Numbered from the stretch's first letter, positions 10,630 to 24,277 are shown. The stretch: 64,000 nt of DNA from Chrysopilus asiliformis (GCA_964034945.1 OZ035961.1:90336991-90400990), one strand, 5' to 3'. A program made the numbers and translations. The notes: a model not told the origin generated them from the sequence alone.

Positions 10630-11060
10630 AAAATCATATTCTAAACACATTTTGTCTTTAAAAAAATTTCAATATGATGCACCGTTTTCGAGAAAATTGC
10701 AATTCATTTGTACGGAGTGGAGGGACGAGTTGTCTAACTGGATTTTGATGTATGGATAAGTTATCTAAAATTATATTCTAAACACATTTTACCTTTATAA
10801 ATTTTTCAATACGGCTCGCCGTTTTCGAGAAAATTGTAAAAAATTGTTTCGTTTGTATAGAGAAGGGGAGAAGTAGTGGTCCGATTTTGCCAGTTCAAAA
10901 ACTTAGCCCTCCTATTTCTGAGAAACGCGACTGAAAAAAATGTCAAGTCTCTAGCTCAATCCTATTGAAACTTATGGTGTTCACGGACGGACGGACAGAC
11001 AGACGGGCGGACATGCAGATATTCTTTTGTAATACCAAACACTCTGGTGTTCCAAAGATT
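10630..11060 (-). repeat. DINE/Helentron-like repeat, minus orientation
   Basis: Read on the minus strand, a GTCCGTCCGTCCGTGAACACC tract leads into TTGAGCTAGAGACTTGACA. Two blocks of TTTTCTCGAAAACGG...AAATGTGTTTAGAAT follow. The same order of blocks occurs at 16975-17400, 31700-33000 and 59345-59600. Confidence 0.7.
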
Positions 11061-12061
11061 GGTTCGATGCGTTTCAAACAGTATACTAAATAAAATACTA
11101 CACGATTCTCATTTAGAGTATGAAAACACATCTGGAACCGAAAATATTCCAATTTGGGAAAAGTATCTTTTGGTCAAAGGCGAAAAATGTAATTCATCTT
11201 GGAACTAGGCGATTACAAATATAAGATAGAATTTTATTACGGAAACATACTTAATTCTTGGAAAATGTTTTCTGAAGTTCTTCTACCTTTTTGATATTTC
11301 CACGGAGGCTCCTAAATCCAAACACCAAACATTATAGCAAAGTCAGAAGAGGAAATTTTGTGGTCAGAAACGATTATAGTCGCCTGCATTTAAGGATCCC
11401 TTGGGAATATGAGCGGGAGTTGACCATTAAATGAGTTCGTGGTGATTTTACGAATTAAATAACCACCATTTATAGCTGGGAATGGTTCTTTGCTGATCTT
11501 CCGCAGCCACAATGAAATGATTTTAGGATCGTTTTATTACCCCAACAGAGAAAAAATATAATTAGTGGACCATCTGGACCATTGCGGATGAACTTTTGCG
11601 GTTGTTTCGAAAGAAGGCACGCAATTTTTTTTCTATCGAGGCGGGAAGGTCTTATCCTGTACCATGTTTCAAACTATAGTTTATTACATCAATAGATAAA
11701 GTACCTAAAGTAGATAAGAAACTTTCGCTTGAGTGAAATTTATTTTCAGTTTATTGGTTTGACGCTATAAATGGCCACAGATTATGGTGTTTGGCGATTT
11801 GATTAATGGAAAAGTAGATTAAAGCTATAAATGCATTTAATTAATTTGAGGGGGTGAGTCCGTTAAAAAGGGAAATTTAATACTTTTCGACGTTTAGTGT
11901 AACCTGTAACATTGAAATATTGTCCTATTGGGACTTGTGACCTTAAGTTAAGGTTTGCAACCGAAGATTGAGGTTCGGAACATTTGTAAGGTTTTGATAT
12001 ACATAAAGATTAGTTTAAGGGGATTTTTTTAGACACAAGTGGTTATTAAATTCGCCATAGA
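11061..12061. other. Unassigned non-coding DNA
   Basis: No exon, RNA gene or element end recognised. Confidence 0.45.
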
Positions 12062-12941
12062 TTAAAAAAATTACGTCCCGGATTAGCCAGAAAAATTCCA
12101 AATTTAGACGTTTTATCCCACCGTCCTGGAAACTTAATTTTTGCCCTAGATTTTTCGAGATAGTCTCTAAACCTAAAAAAATCGCTTGTGCAGCAACTTT
12201 TTCAAGAATTTCAACTTCCAGCTTGGTTTTTACTTATTTATTAAACTGTAAAGTGATCTTCTCGGGTTATACGGTCTTTATTAACACTCTAACTGCCACG
12301 ACAGTTTTAAGCCTTTTTCGAATATTTAGGTGTCAGTCAAAAAGGATGCACTAAGAGAAAAAAAAATTGAAACAAATTTATACCTTAATGTTATTTTATT
12401 ACCATAAAATGTGTGCAACTACAAAAAATCGTTGCGCTTGCAGCGAATACTTTAATAATTTTCATTGTTTCACTGTACACAACAGTTAGGTGTCAGATCT
12501 TTTTGATTGACGTGGCAGTTAGAGTGTTAAACTCCGATTATACGTAGAGCCGTGTGATATTTATTAGATCCCTTCGCCTGCTGGCTTTTTTATTAACCCT
12601 AAAAAATCGCTAGGGGAGCAACTTTTTAAAGTTCCAGCTTTTCTTTCTTTAAAAAAATTCGCCTGCGGCTCATTTAATTATAAAACTTTGTGCACCTGCT
12701 GAGGTATTCTAAGGACAAAAATACCATAAAAAGTGACACAAAAATTCGGGGAAAGAAAAAAATACCACAAAAGTGACCCAAAAAATTGGAAAAGAGTGGC
12801 ACGGGCGTAGATTTTCCGCGGGCGCCACTTTGCTTTGTTGATTTGTTTATTAATTTCGAGGTATTAAAGATTTCGCCTTCCTCACTCCTCTCCGTCGGTG
12901 GTCTGTCCCGGATGCACACAAAAACAAATATCGTCACCCTA
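12062..12941 (+). mobile_element. Degenerate TAGGGTGACCATA-family repeat
   Basis: Starts near ACGTCCCGGATTAG and ends with CGTCACCCTA at 12941, the family right end. It contains two TTCGCCTGC..CT/CA blocks (12590, 12659). A piggyBac-type MITE interrupts it. The left terminus is decayed. Confidence 0.5.
12285..12526. mobile_element. piggyBac-type MITE (242 bp)
   Basis: TTAA at 12281-12284 and 12527-12530 flanks perfect 16-bp inverted ends, CACTCTAACTGCCACG. Inside, GGTGTCAG with TCAAAAAGGA (left) and GGTGTCAG with TTTTTGATTGA (right) form a second, inner inverted pair. Non-coding. Confidence 0.8.
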
Positions 12942-13076
12942 CCTTAAAAAGACATTTTTTTCTAAAGTTTTCTTTTTGTTTGTTTCTAGATAGGCAATTT
13001 TTTTAACCAAACATAATTTAAAAAAACACACAATCTCTTATGGTGAATTCCAATCACACGTCTACAGCATGCTTTA

Positions 13077-13263
13077 GTTCCGCCGTACTCTTGAGCTAAG
13101 TTAGCTCAGCTATATACACTTGAGCTAAGTTAGCTCAGCTATGTTTAGAGCTTAACGTGGCGTGTTTCGTCACGTATCAAAGTGAGGATAATATGAAACG
13201 CTAAACGTCAACGTCTAAACAGGCACATAACTGAGCTAACTTAGCTCAAGTGTACGGCGGGAC
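13077..13263. mobile_element. Harbinger-like MITE (187 bp) with nested palindromes
   Basis: TTA at 13074-13076 and 13264-13266 flanks inverted ends GTTCCGCCGTAC and GTCCCGCCGTAC. Each end leads into the palindrome TGAGCTAAGTTAGCTCA, present twice on the left (from about 13093 and 13123) and once on the right. Non-coding; the single strand could fold into several hairpins. Confidence 0.78.
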
Positions 13264-13518
13264 TTACCTGGAGTCGAAGAGTGCCTACTTTATTCAAACC
13301 AATTTTGTTAGAAAAAATTTGTTAAAATTTTCTATTCTATTTTAAAATTAAATCGAGCAATTTTCGAGCAAAAAGAGCAGGCCATCGAATACGTCATCAC
13401 TTTCTCATAAAAATCAGTTTATTTTTTTCATTTTTTTCGAATCTTGGTCCAAAAGTTCCTCTCTTGTGTTACCCCTCGCCTGCTATCTTTTTAATTCCTT
13501 AAGAATTTGTGATCCGGT

Positions 13519-13640
13519 TTTCACCATTTGACAGGACGTCCATTTTCTCCCCAGTCTTCCTATTTCACCATTTGACAGGATGTTCATTTTCTCCCCACTC
13601 TTCCTATTTCACCATTTGACAGGATGTCCATTTTCTCCCC
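13519..13640 (+). repeat. 44-bp tandem repeat, 2.8 copies
   Basis: The unit begins TTTCACCATTTGACAGGA and ends CTCTTCCTA. Three successive copies differ at only a few positions. Confidence 0.8.
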
Positions 13641-13644
13641 ATGA

Positions 13645-16059
13645 AACGTGTGTAAAAAAAATCCTTTACCCAAAATAAATTCTCCATTATTTCTTTTTAA
13701 AAATTTTCCAGCACTTTAAACGCAAAGTTAATATTTACAAATTATTATTACAACGAATTTGTAACGAAACGGATTTGATTAGGGACTATACAAAATGCCA
13801 TTTGCCCAGAATTGACCCGAAACGGGAATCAGAATCCCAATGTAGTGAAAAGGGAATATATTTTGAAGCAACATAAATAAATTTCCATTTTGGCAATCAG
13901 TTCTTACATGGGTCATCCATCAATAGGTTGGACATGGGCGTTGGGCGATTTGGCAGTTTTTGTGTTTTTCTACATGAGCCCATCAACAGACCAGAGTCTA
14001 CCTTTTTAACCTTTCTCGATGTTTACACGAAATCGACAGGAAATTTTCAGCATAGATGACTGCCTCAGATAGTTGGCCTTAATTCCCATCCATCCCGGGG
14101 TATTTCAAAAAATCCGGCACCCTCTGCTTCTCATGCTTTCGCTATCCGGAACTTCGGATACCGCTGAGAAAATCTCTTGACCCTTGTTAGCATAAATAAA
14201 TAAATAAATAAACAAATCACAGCATAAGCAGGAAACTATTTTGGCAAGACAGCTTACAATCAGGGGGTGGCGAGGCAAGGGGCCGTTTAGCATAACAGCC
14301 AATTTTGTACAAAAATCAAGTGGAAATTTCATACAAATCGATGTCTGATCCTTAACCTCCTCATTCCACTGCGAGTTGTTTGCTCTCGTCACGCAAGGAA
14401 TGGAAATTTTCGTCAGATCTCCGTTGAATCACATAAAAAATCATGAAATTTTATCAGTGGCTCTCATCGCAAACGTTTCCGGAGGAGTGAAGAAAAAGCT
14501 TTTTTTTTGGGAGATTTGAGAAAAGATTGGACGAGATAGGAAGGACCACAATCGCGATGCAGCATCTCTAAAGGAAACACGAATTCGATTTTGAAGCGCT
14601 TGAGTGGCGGCATTCAAGATTCATCTGAGGAATTCGAATCGAATTTGAATTTCATGGCGACCGATTGGTGTGGAAAGACGATCCCTTATCTCGCTCGTTT
14701 GATTTTCTTATAATGTTAAAAGGGTTAAGAAGGGTCCAAACTAGCTAACATCGTATGGATCTAACACGCAGCATAAATATGTACATAATATGATGCGAAG
14801 ATTCTCGACTTTCTGATATTCGCTTGATGCTGTTTTCATGTTCAACCAATCGACCTTTTAGCCCTCTTCACGCTTTCGTGGCTCCAATGTGTGTCCCTGC
14901 TTTAATGGTGCCACCACTGGAAGCGTGTCGAAAGAATCAGAAATGATTGAGAATTGTGGAAAGTTCCCCGGTAAGTGTGCACACTATACGAGCATAGTTA
15001 TCTATCTATCGTTCCATCCAAGGTGTTGAATGTCGTTCACTTATCAATCGATTTTCAATTTCGATATCGACATTTTGTTTGTTTTTCGCCGTCGTCCATG
15101 TCACTTGATTGTTGGTTAAAAGTTCTACGATTGATTAATGTTCGGAATTAGAACGATATAAAAATATTGATAATAATCCTATGTGGATTTATTGCCATTT
15201 TTCGCGATACGCCCCAACTGATAATGGCTTTAAGATAATATACAAGATAACCGTTCCAAAGTGTTTCTCCCTATTTGATATTGTTTACCTCCACTTCAAG
15301 CCATTTGGAATCGTTCAAAACATCGAAATAGTGTTGCCCTAATCCATTTGGATCCTTTAATGGCTTCACAAGGATAGTTCAAATCCTAGCATCCCATTGG
15401 CGTATTCTTCCAATTGATTTCGAGCCACAGAAATCGATTCTCTTCCACCTTGGGTCTCGCACGCATTTGTGAATGTTCCACTTGAAAAGATACAAAATGC
15501 CTGATAAGATTACTTCGCTTTTTCCAATGATAAATGACCTGACTTTCAGACTAATGATGCGTAGCTCAGTTGGCTATTCTGGGCCATGGTATAAATGACT
15601 TTTGAACGGATAGACGAGGGTATTTCCCTACAATGGGGATTTAGTTTGTACGAGGATAAAAGGATCCACATTAGGCAATAAACACCTGCATTGAGGATTG
15701 ATTGAATTGAGATTAGATGGAATTTTTTCGGGAATTTTATTTTAATTAAGAAGTCACCTGATTCGGTCGACGAATTCCGATTGTGATTACGGTATAAAGG
15801 ACCAAATACCCCTGAGAAGAATTCTTTGGAATATTTTAAAAAATATCTCCAAGATACGAATGTTAATGAGGTTCTTTGGGTAAATTTTTTTTAACCTTCT
15901 TTTATTTCTGATAAAAATGCGTAGCATGAGTGATAAACTACCGAACATAAAAGAATGTTTATTTGACCGAATGAAGAATAAGGTTCTGGCAGTAAAAAAC
16001 CCTACCCAAGCAACAATTTGCGACTCAGGTCACAATTGTAACCCTAGTCCCAAAGTAGC
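13645..16059. other. Unassigned DNA
   Basis: Contains a (TAAA)n run near 14190-14212. A GCGTAGCTCAGTTGG stretch near 15561 looks like a tRNA A box but lacks the rest of a tRNA. An open minus-strand frame near 14105-14392 has no exon borders. Nothing else recognised. Confidence 0.4.
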
Positions 16060-16675
<616 letters not shown>

Positions 16676-16826
16676 ACAGTTGCCTCGGTACGTGACGGTA
16701 AACGATTTGCAACCGGTTTTGTGACTGGTCACAACTTGTGACTGATCACAATAAAACAAATCGCATATTAGTTGTTTTGTGACTAGTCGCAAAGAAACTG
16801 TTGCAAATCGGTTACTTTATGACCGA

Positions 16827-16856
16827 CAAGCTTGCATACCCGTCATTGCCGGGTTA
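16827..16856 (-). mobile_element. Helitron 3' terminus, minus orientation
   Basis: On the minus strand AACCCGGCAATGACGGGTAT forms a hairpin (CCCG...CGGG) 6 bases before CTTG|T. The Helitron at 44013 ends with the same hairpin, then CTAG|T. The terminal CTTG departs from the Helitron CTRR rule by one base. The body would extend to higher coordinates, where a DINE-like repeat follows. Confidence 0.55.
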
Positions 16857-16974
16857 AAGTTTTTTGCATCTGTGTTTTTTGCACCAAAACACCGAGAAAT
16901 AACTTAAAAACTTTTGGAAAAAAAATCGTGATGCCTTTAGAACTTCCATTTAGAATTCTGAAATTTTAACCACA

Positions 16975-17400
16975 TATTCATGGTCTGTCCGTCTGTCCAT
17001 CCGTGAACACCATAATTTTCGAAAGGATATGACAAGGCTAAGATCTTGAACCGGCAAAATCGGACACTTTGTTCCACCCCTTTTTGAGACAAACGAAACC
17101 GTTTTTCACAATTTTCTCGAAAACGGTGATTCGTATTGAAAAATTCATAAAATTAAAATGTGTTTAGAATGGGATTTTACATAACTTATCTGTCTATACA
17201 TCAAAATCCAGCAGGACCGCTTCTTTCCCCTCCCCCATACAAACGGAATATTTTTTTCAAACTTATAGGCTACAAATGGATTTTTTTTCATAAAAATTTT
17301 GTCCTCGTATAGAATATTTGACGAATGGCCACTGGCAAATGTGTCTTTTTTATTATATATACAATATATTTTAGATGAAAAAATCATAATTAAATATGTA
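16975..17400 (+). repeat. DINE/Helentron-like repeat
   Basis: A CATGGTCTGTCCGTCTGTCC tract is followed by GTGAACACC, CTTGAACCGGCAAAATCGG, TTTTCTCGAAAACGGTGA and AAAATGTGTTTAGAAT. This block order is shared with 10630-11060 (minus), 32600-33000 and 59345-59600. No head hairpin is visible here. Confidence 0.7.
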
Positions 17401-20005
17401 GTTAATACAATGCAAAAAGAGCCGAAACAAAACAGTTTTTTTTAAATAAATAAATCGCTAAAAACTCGTTCTGTTCAGGCCTTGCATAGCCCTTTAAATA
17501 GTGTGCATAACCCCTTAAGTAATTATGTGAAAAGCTTAAAATGCAGCTTTAAAAATACTCTTAAGCGCCGAAGAAATAAATTCCCAACTATAAACAAACT
17601 CATCAAAACTTTCTGAAATTTCATAGAATTTTCTCATACTCGGTTAAATTTAAGCTCTATAAAAAATTTCCCAGGTACCTAACTAATCTAAAACTTTCAG
17701 AAAATGTTCCAGAAAGTGTCGTTTTCTACTCAATAAAAATGAAAACTCTTTAGTTTCATATTCAAAACTTTATAATAGCATACCCACAGCTTATGCTTGG
17801 AAAAACCACCCTTCGAAGCAGTTCCGCAATTCTAAGGAATGTTTTACAAAGTCTGAAAACAAAGGACTCTTAAAAGTAATTTTCCAAGTACTTTATGCTC
17901 TTAATGGTCCCCACATACAGTAACTTAAGGATAGTTTTAAAACTCGTTTGCACCTCATAATACTGCGAACCGGCCCACCGACGGCATTAAATTCATACTT
18001 GCAAAACATATCCGAGCAAGGACAAAAATTATGTGAAGTCATCTGGAGACATTGAACAATTATAGCATAAACCACAAGGTAAACCAACTGCCAGACTCAA
18101 TATTTAAAGCCGTTTGATCGTGCGATGAAAATCTAAAGCATGAATTTCGCTCAAGGTTCGTCCTTTCACCAGGAATCCGCTGCCCTCATCATGTGACCAA
18201 AGTGTTATGTTTTACGGGGATTCGCTTACCTCATTTCAAGGTAGGCAGGCATGTGTATACATTTGGATAGCAACGTTGCAACATTATTGACAGCAATTCG
18301 CAACCCCTTTCGTCCTTTTTTACATTCACAGCCAATGGAAATAGTCTGGAAAATTGCTACGAGAAAGCAAGGATAGCAGAGGATAGACCTATTAGACGGT
18401 ATCATCATTATTATCATCCTGGTGACCATCATCAATGGCTGCGAACAACAAAAAACCGGACGCATAAAAAGCAAAATGGAAGCAACAAAAAAAAAGAGGG
18501 AAACTTCCGCCATAAGCTCATAACCAGACCGCAACATTTTTTTTCTATAGAATAATTAACAGCGAGAAGTGACTTCTGTCTGTATAGAAAGCCTAGCTTG
18601 GGTCCTGCAGCCACCCAAAAGCGTTCCAACCCAGACAGGACGAAACACTGCTTCGATAGGGCTAGCAGCAGACATCTAGCTGGAATATGTCTCTGTTATG
18701 AGATAATTTTAAAAGCGTCGACCGAAAAAGGGACACCCTCGATTCCAACAGAAACAGGTCTTGATGGAGTAACCGAGGGTGAAATAACTTCGCGCGTATT
18801 TTCTACCCAACCCTCAAAATCCTGGTAAATTGTGGCCTGAATAGCTTTAATATAGGATCACCCACTCAAACGCCAACTGTTCAACTTGCACCGTTCCCTC
18901 CTTCACCCCGGCCTCTGCGAAAGGGTTTACGTTGGCGTCAACAAGCCAAGGACGCCAGAAATAGTTGGAAAGTGGAAAACTTCCTCTTGCCAGTTACTGC
19001 ATATTGCGATGCAGTAGCCAACTGTGCGAACAATACTCGGCATAAAAACTGCATTCAGTGGAGGCGAGAAAATAGTTTGAATGCGGAAGGAAGATTTTCT
19101 TTCCGCAGCACCTCGTTAAGGAATTTATGGCAAGTCGGGGTAATAGGGTGGTGGCGCCGGATGGTTGTAGGTGCCGGAATGGAAATTTGCTTGCAGCGAT
19201 TTGATGTAAACGAAGTGATAACAGAATAGGCGACACAGGATGTCCTATTTTGCATTGAATTGAGTCTCATTGGAAGGATAAAAAGGATAATAGTTGATAT
19301 ATAGTTGTGATATTGTATAAGTAGTTCATTGTTACTGCGTTCGTTCATTCTTTCACTTTTACTTTCAGTTTAGACGATCTGTAGTTTTCAGCTTGTGCAG
19401 AGAATAAGTGAGTTTGAATTCAATGTTGAGGATGTCTGGTAAATTGCTGCTGTCGGTCCAATTTTCTGACACTTAAAACGAGCTTCTGAACATGTATGCA
19501 TTGTCCTTGTTCGTTCTGTGTGCCATTACCATTAGCCAATCTATTGTTTGGCCAATTTTTGACGAGCGACGATAGCCAACGGCCAAATGCATAAGTTTCG
19601 GACTAATTGGCTGCCAATTTCAGGAGAATATTTTGTCATATGTGGGAAAAATTTGAAAGAAAAACGTAATTTTCTGAAAAGGATTTTAAAAATTGTTGGC
19701 ATCAATTTTTTTTACAGATTTTTGTAACTGCTAATAGAAAAAAATTGCGGTTTAGTGACACTCGGTTTTTCTCTGTAACGTCAGTTACCCACCGGCATTA
19801 TCTGAATTAGTCGTGGCCGTGCTTGTCCCTAGGGTCTGCTCATAAAATACGTCACATTTTTAAGATGGTGAAGGGAGAAGGGCGCGACGGTATGATAGCG
19901 GCAATAAACACCATACAAAAAATCGCAAAATTATAGTCGAGGAAAGGGCAATGGAGGACATTTAAAAGGATAAAAATTAACGTAATATATTTCTTGAACT
20001 ATCCC
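17401..20005. other. Unassigned DNA
   Basis: The stretch 18100-19250 is richer in GC and has several short open frames on both strands, none with a consistent acceptor and donor. A host regulatory or untranslated region is possible, but nothing specific can be supported. Confidence 0.35.
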
Positions 20006-20009
20006 TTAA

Positions 20010-20361
20010 CCCTTTGATACATAACGGTGAGTATACTTACTACTCGTAATCAGCGAACTCAAAAACTAACCAATTTTACATAATTTAATAAAAGTTCTAC
20101 GATCTGCCATCTTAAATTCGTTATATAGGAAAAAAAATTGGAATTTTGACCTGAAATTCTTAATCAGCGAACCCAAAAACTCTATAACACCCATGGTCAT
20201 TGAAATTATTGCGATTTTTCATTTTTGTGGCCGCCATCTTGGATCCGCCATCTTGAATTTCGAAAATCTGACAACGGATTCGTCATCAGCGACTTGAGAA
20301 AACCCCCGTATATAAATTTCCATGTAATTCTTACTTTCTGAAAAATTGGTGCCTTAAAGCG
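20010..20361. mobile_element. Possible piggyBac-type MITE (352 bp)
   Basis: TTAA at 20006-20009 and 20362-20365 flanks weakly similar ends, CCCTTTGATAC and CGCTTTAAGGC. A partial palindrome, GAGTATACTTACTACTC, lies just inside the left end, as in the better TTAA elements of the window. The weak ends leave this uncertain. Confidence 0.35.
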
Positions 20362-20672
20362 TTAATTCCGGACATCGTCACTATAAAGGGAGATTCCTGA
20401 TTTCCTGTAGGCTATGGTGGGGCGAGATTAAAAGAATAAATAGAACAAATTTCATTATTTTCGTCTGCGGTGGGCTTTTGAGAACAAGGCAACTAGGGTA
20501 ACCTGAAATGTTGAAACGGTGTTTTCCAAGACGGAAAAAACTGGAATGTAAAGCTAAGAGGACATCGGGACGCGACCAGAAGCTTTGACGCGAAGCCTCG
20601 CGATAATCGGTTGCACCGCAGAAGAAGCTTGAATCAAATCTTCATTTGGTTTTTTGCTGACGTCTCATTCGT

Positions 20673-21141
20673 GCGGTCCCTACACGTTCAATCTTGCAGT
20701 CAATCATCGCATGCTGTGACAGTATTTTGAACGTCTATGCTGATTCTGTCATGCAAATTTCATGATTGACAGCTGGCCAATATCAAAATCATTTTGATAT
20801 TTTTCAAGAAAGCTTTGTGAATGACAGCATGCTTGAACGTGTATGGCGAAGCTTTCAATCAATTTGTCATTTCAGCGTAATTTTTAGTAGTGAAAAGATG
20901 TCGCATATTTTATATAAAAGACAAAGTTTTTTGGGAATCCTTTTTCGAGTTATACAGACAAAGAAGTCTGTTGTGGATGACGAAAAGCGAAAAAAGACAA
21001 AAAAAAAATTAAATTGATATTTGTGCTGGTTTGGCTGTTTCGAATAAAATGATGCTTGTGTGCATGATTGAGCGTCTAGTGCAAATAAGCTTTTTGCTGT
21101 GACAGAATGATTGACTGCAAGATTGAACGTGTAGGGGCCGC
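20673..21141. mobile_element. MITE (469 bp), GTTCAATCTTGCAGTCAATC family, complete copy
   Basis: The inverted ends are about 35 bp long with one mismatch. They start GCGGTCCCTACACG on the left and GCGGCCCCTACACG on the right, and continue GTTCAATCTTGCAGTCAATC. No target duplication is evident. It supplies the uninterrupted version of the site occupied by the MITE at 1893-2331. Confidence 0.7.
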
Positions 21142-22822
21142 TTAAGCAACACAGCCATATTTGCACCGGTTGGCATTTTGTCAATAAAATTTATAAAATA
21201 TATCATACAAAAAACGCATATGTACTTTTAAATAAGTGCTTGAATTATTTTGACCCTCCCCTCCCGTCACCCCTTCATCCACTAATCTAAAATTTGTTGT
21301 TACGCTACTAAAATTCGTAAAAATGTTATATAAATTTTGGAGAAAACCAAATTCTATTAATAATCTTCAAACAAAAAATCCATGCAACAAAAATCTTCTT
21401 TCGCAATAAAATTTCGAGAAATTTTTATTGTTTATAAATTATAGATTTTCTAGACAGCTTTATTTATATATCAACAGATTTATTCAAAACCTCCACTCAA
21501 ACATTTAATGGTAATACCCCAAAGTCATAAAGGACTACTTAAGATGTTAGCCTCAAAAGGATCATCCCATGAGGCAACTACAAGTCAATAAAAAAGCCTT
21601 TTTGGACTTCGAGCTTTTGTATCCAAATTAAAACACAATAATATATTATTTGTCTCAAGAGTAAGGAAATATTGAAGGGCGTTTGATGAAATGCAAATCG
21701 CCTGGAATTTCCTACTTTTCGTGGTATTAGAATTATGATGGAATTTTCATTTTTCAATTACCCTGGCAGGGATCAATGATTTTATCTCATCAAACGACAC
21801 CATGTCAAAAACATAAACTTACTAGACAACCTTGAGAACATGATTTATGTATCAATTGATGCTAAAGAAAATCAAAGGAAAAAAAATTACTTCAAAAGAT
21901 TATCTTCTTATCAAGTGGACATCCTGCTGAGAGCTGAGTACAAAATCCCACTCTGGAGCCAAATAAATGCCAGTCGAGGACATAAACATATTTTATAATT
22001 TTATATGTCGCATATCAGTTTCTAAGAACATGAAATTGGGACATAAATGTCCATCACACACTTTATCCAATGCTGGACTCCGATTGTGTTTAAATAAGCC
22101 TCGTTTGTCGATAAGCCTAGGCTACCCAACTCAATCTACAAAAGGCTCAAAATTTCTGACTTGTATGCCATCTCGAAAGGCTCTCTAGAGCCTCCTAGTG
22201 GGCATTCATAGCAGAAATGAACAGATAGATGGATACTAAAATTGTTCGAGGCATCATTAAACGTGTGCGACTTTATCTAGGGCCATTCAATCTTCAAACA
22301 TATTTCATTTTCTTGGTAATTTCTTCGGTATTGTAACATGGGGTCCATTGTTGAACGAGATTATGGAACTTTGATGTATCAAACATGAGAAATTATGCAC
22401 ATGAAAAAGATTATGTAGGGTGAAGGTTCATTGCTTGAACCTGGATTCACAAGGATTGAGTAGTTGACCACAAACAAGCCAAAAATGATTTTTCCGCCAA
22501 ATAACTGTTTTTGAGAAAATATGCGGAACAAAATTCGAAATCTTATCCTCGCTACAGCGGTTCCAATTTTTGGGAATATTTCCCTTGATCCGAAATTTTA
22601 CTTGCAGACTACCAGGTCTAGCCAACACTATTATGACCTCGGCTATTTCTTTCAACACCTTACAAATGTAACAGCCTCATGTATGGTTCGAAATCTATGT
22701 TAAAAACAATACAATGAGCCGTGAGTCAGAAAATAGTTACGAAACATTAATTTTAAGGTTCAAAGACAAAATTTCTACCTTGAGTAATCGATGTATAACA
22801 ACAAAACCTTACAATTGCAGTT
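21142..22822. other. Unassigned non-coding DNA
   Basis: No splice-bounded exon, RNA gene or element end was found. Short open frames near 21967 and 22428-22703 lack supporting features. Confidence 0.4.
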
Positions 22823-22825
22823 TTA

Positions 22826-23137
22826 TGGTTCAACCACAGTGAAGGCGGCCAGCGGCGGGCGGCATTTTTTTTGCACTAACATAGCGCAACGAGAGCTGCT
22901 ACAATACAGCGGCAACGGCAGCGCACTTTTTCCGTCGCCGCCGAGTATGAAACAAAGTCAAACTTGCCGCCGCCGCCCAAAATGTTTTATGAAAACCACC
23001 ACATTCGGTGCCACATTCTATGCAGATGTGTTGACGTTTTGATTTCGCAAGACAGAAGCATATGCCGACGGTGCCGCTATCATTGTAGCTGGCTCGGCGG
23101 TACGCTGCCGCTTGCCGCCTTCATTGTGGTTGAACCA
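22826..23137. mobile_element. Harbinger-like MITE (312 bp), TGGTTCAACCACA ends
   Basis: TTA at 22823-22825 and 23138-23140 flanks inverted ends TGGTTCAACCACAGTGAAGG and TGGTTCAACCACAATGAAGG, which continue into GC-rich GGC/GCC repeats. Non-coding. The interior is far richer in GC than its surroundings. Confidence 0.8.
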
Positions 23138-23140
23138 TTA

Positions 23141-23696
23141 GACTTTATTTTTGAATACAGTGCGATCATAACACATTTTGTTTTTTGATTTTCTAAAAAA
23201 AATTTGAATTACCAAATTTTTTAAGTGTATTTTTTAAGTATCATTCGATTCATGTGAAATTCCAGTTTTTTACCTGTTAAATAAAAATATTTGAGCTGAC
23301 CCAAATTAGTTAATCTCTGAACGAGGAGTTTTCAGTTTTGTAAACGTTTTTGATGCAGTGTTGCCGGATTGTAGGCTTTTTACCTTTTTGAGGGATTTTT
23401 CTGTCAAAAAGGGGATTTATTCTGAAGCTCTGTCATTTGAGACCCCACACAATGGGTACTTCTTTTTCCTCGATTTGCACAAATGGAAGTCTGCCGGCCG
23501 AAAATTTTGTGAGTGATGAAAATTAGATTACAAGATTTGACCCTGTCAGACAGACAAACAAACAAACAGCAAGATAAATAAAAGCTTTTGATAATTAGAC
23601 GCTTCACAAATTATTGTTTTTTCTTTCGTACTATTTTGTCATTCCATGGTCCGTTTGCGTCAAATATTCTTAAAAATTTAAATTATGCTTAGCCTT
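23141..23696. other. AT-rich DNA with repeat fragments
   Basis: At 23525-23590 the sequence GACCCTGTCAGACAGACAAA, followed by AAATAAAAGCTT, matches the edge of the family at 40480-40905. At 23650-23696 is a GTCCGTTTGCGT...TTATGCTTAGCC piece of the GGCCCGTTTGC MITE family, broken by the next MITE. Confidence 0.45.
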
Positions 23697-23699
23697 TTA

Positions 23700-24155
23700 C
23701 CATTGGAGCACAATGAACGCAACCAAGCCGCAACTAAGGACGCTTCGAACTGTCACGCAACCCAGTTCAGGAGCGGTTGAGCACAATAGAAACGTCGTCT
23801 GTTGCGTTGTGAGACAAACACAGAAAAATTAAAAGTGAACTAGAGTAGAAAAATATATAAAAAATGTATAATTTTGAAGCGATAATTTGCTTTGTTGGTC
23901 TTTATCTTTGTTATTTGTATGTTATTGCACTAAGGCCATCAATTTTTCCTCGAACGACATTTCCCCAACCTCACTTTATGAACTGTCAACGCAGACTCGT
24001 TGCGTTAAAGTTCAAAGTTTGACAACTTTTGCGTCGATGGTTGCGTTCAATGCGTGCACTGTGCTCACTCAAAAGTGTTTCTGTGAAATAAACTCGTAAG
24101 TGACATTTGGATGCGTGGTGGTTGCGGCTTGGTTGCGTTCATTGTGCTCCAAGGG
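23700..24155. mobile_element. Harbinger-like MITE (456 bp), TTGGAGCACAATGAACGC ends
   Basis: TTA at 23697-23699 and 24156-24158 flanks CCATTGGAGC / CCCTTGGAGC ends. The inverted match continues for over 30 bases (TTGGAGCACAATGAACGCAA onward). Non-coding. Confidence 0.82.
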
Positions 24156-24173
24156 TTATGCTTAGCTTACTTA

Positions 24174-24277
24174 GGCCCGTTTGCGCGTAAAAAAATAAGT
24201 TACGGTCTGCCTACTTAAACCGTAGAAATTCTGGAAGTTAAAAATAAGTTGCTAAGTTTCGTAGGTGCGAACGGGGC
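24174..24277. mobile_element. MITE copy (104 bp), GGCCCGTTTGC family
   Basis: Left end GGCCCGTTTGCGCG and right end GCGAACGGGGC are inverted, with TTA on the left and TAA on the right, so the duplication is imperfect. The interior TGCCTACTTAAACCGTAGAA matches the family. Confidence 0.65.

Noticed and set aside
14105..14392. 95-codon minus-strand frame with a leucine-rich part
   Set aside because: Crosses a TAAA microsatellite. No exon borders and no conserved motif.
15561..15625. tRNA-like start GCGTAGCTCAGTTGG
   Set aside because: A-box match only. No B box, T-arm or acceptor pairing within tRNA distance.
18598..18828. 76-codon plus-strand frame in a GC-richer stretch
   Set aside because: Overlapping frames on both strands are similar in length, and there are no splice borders or motifs.
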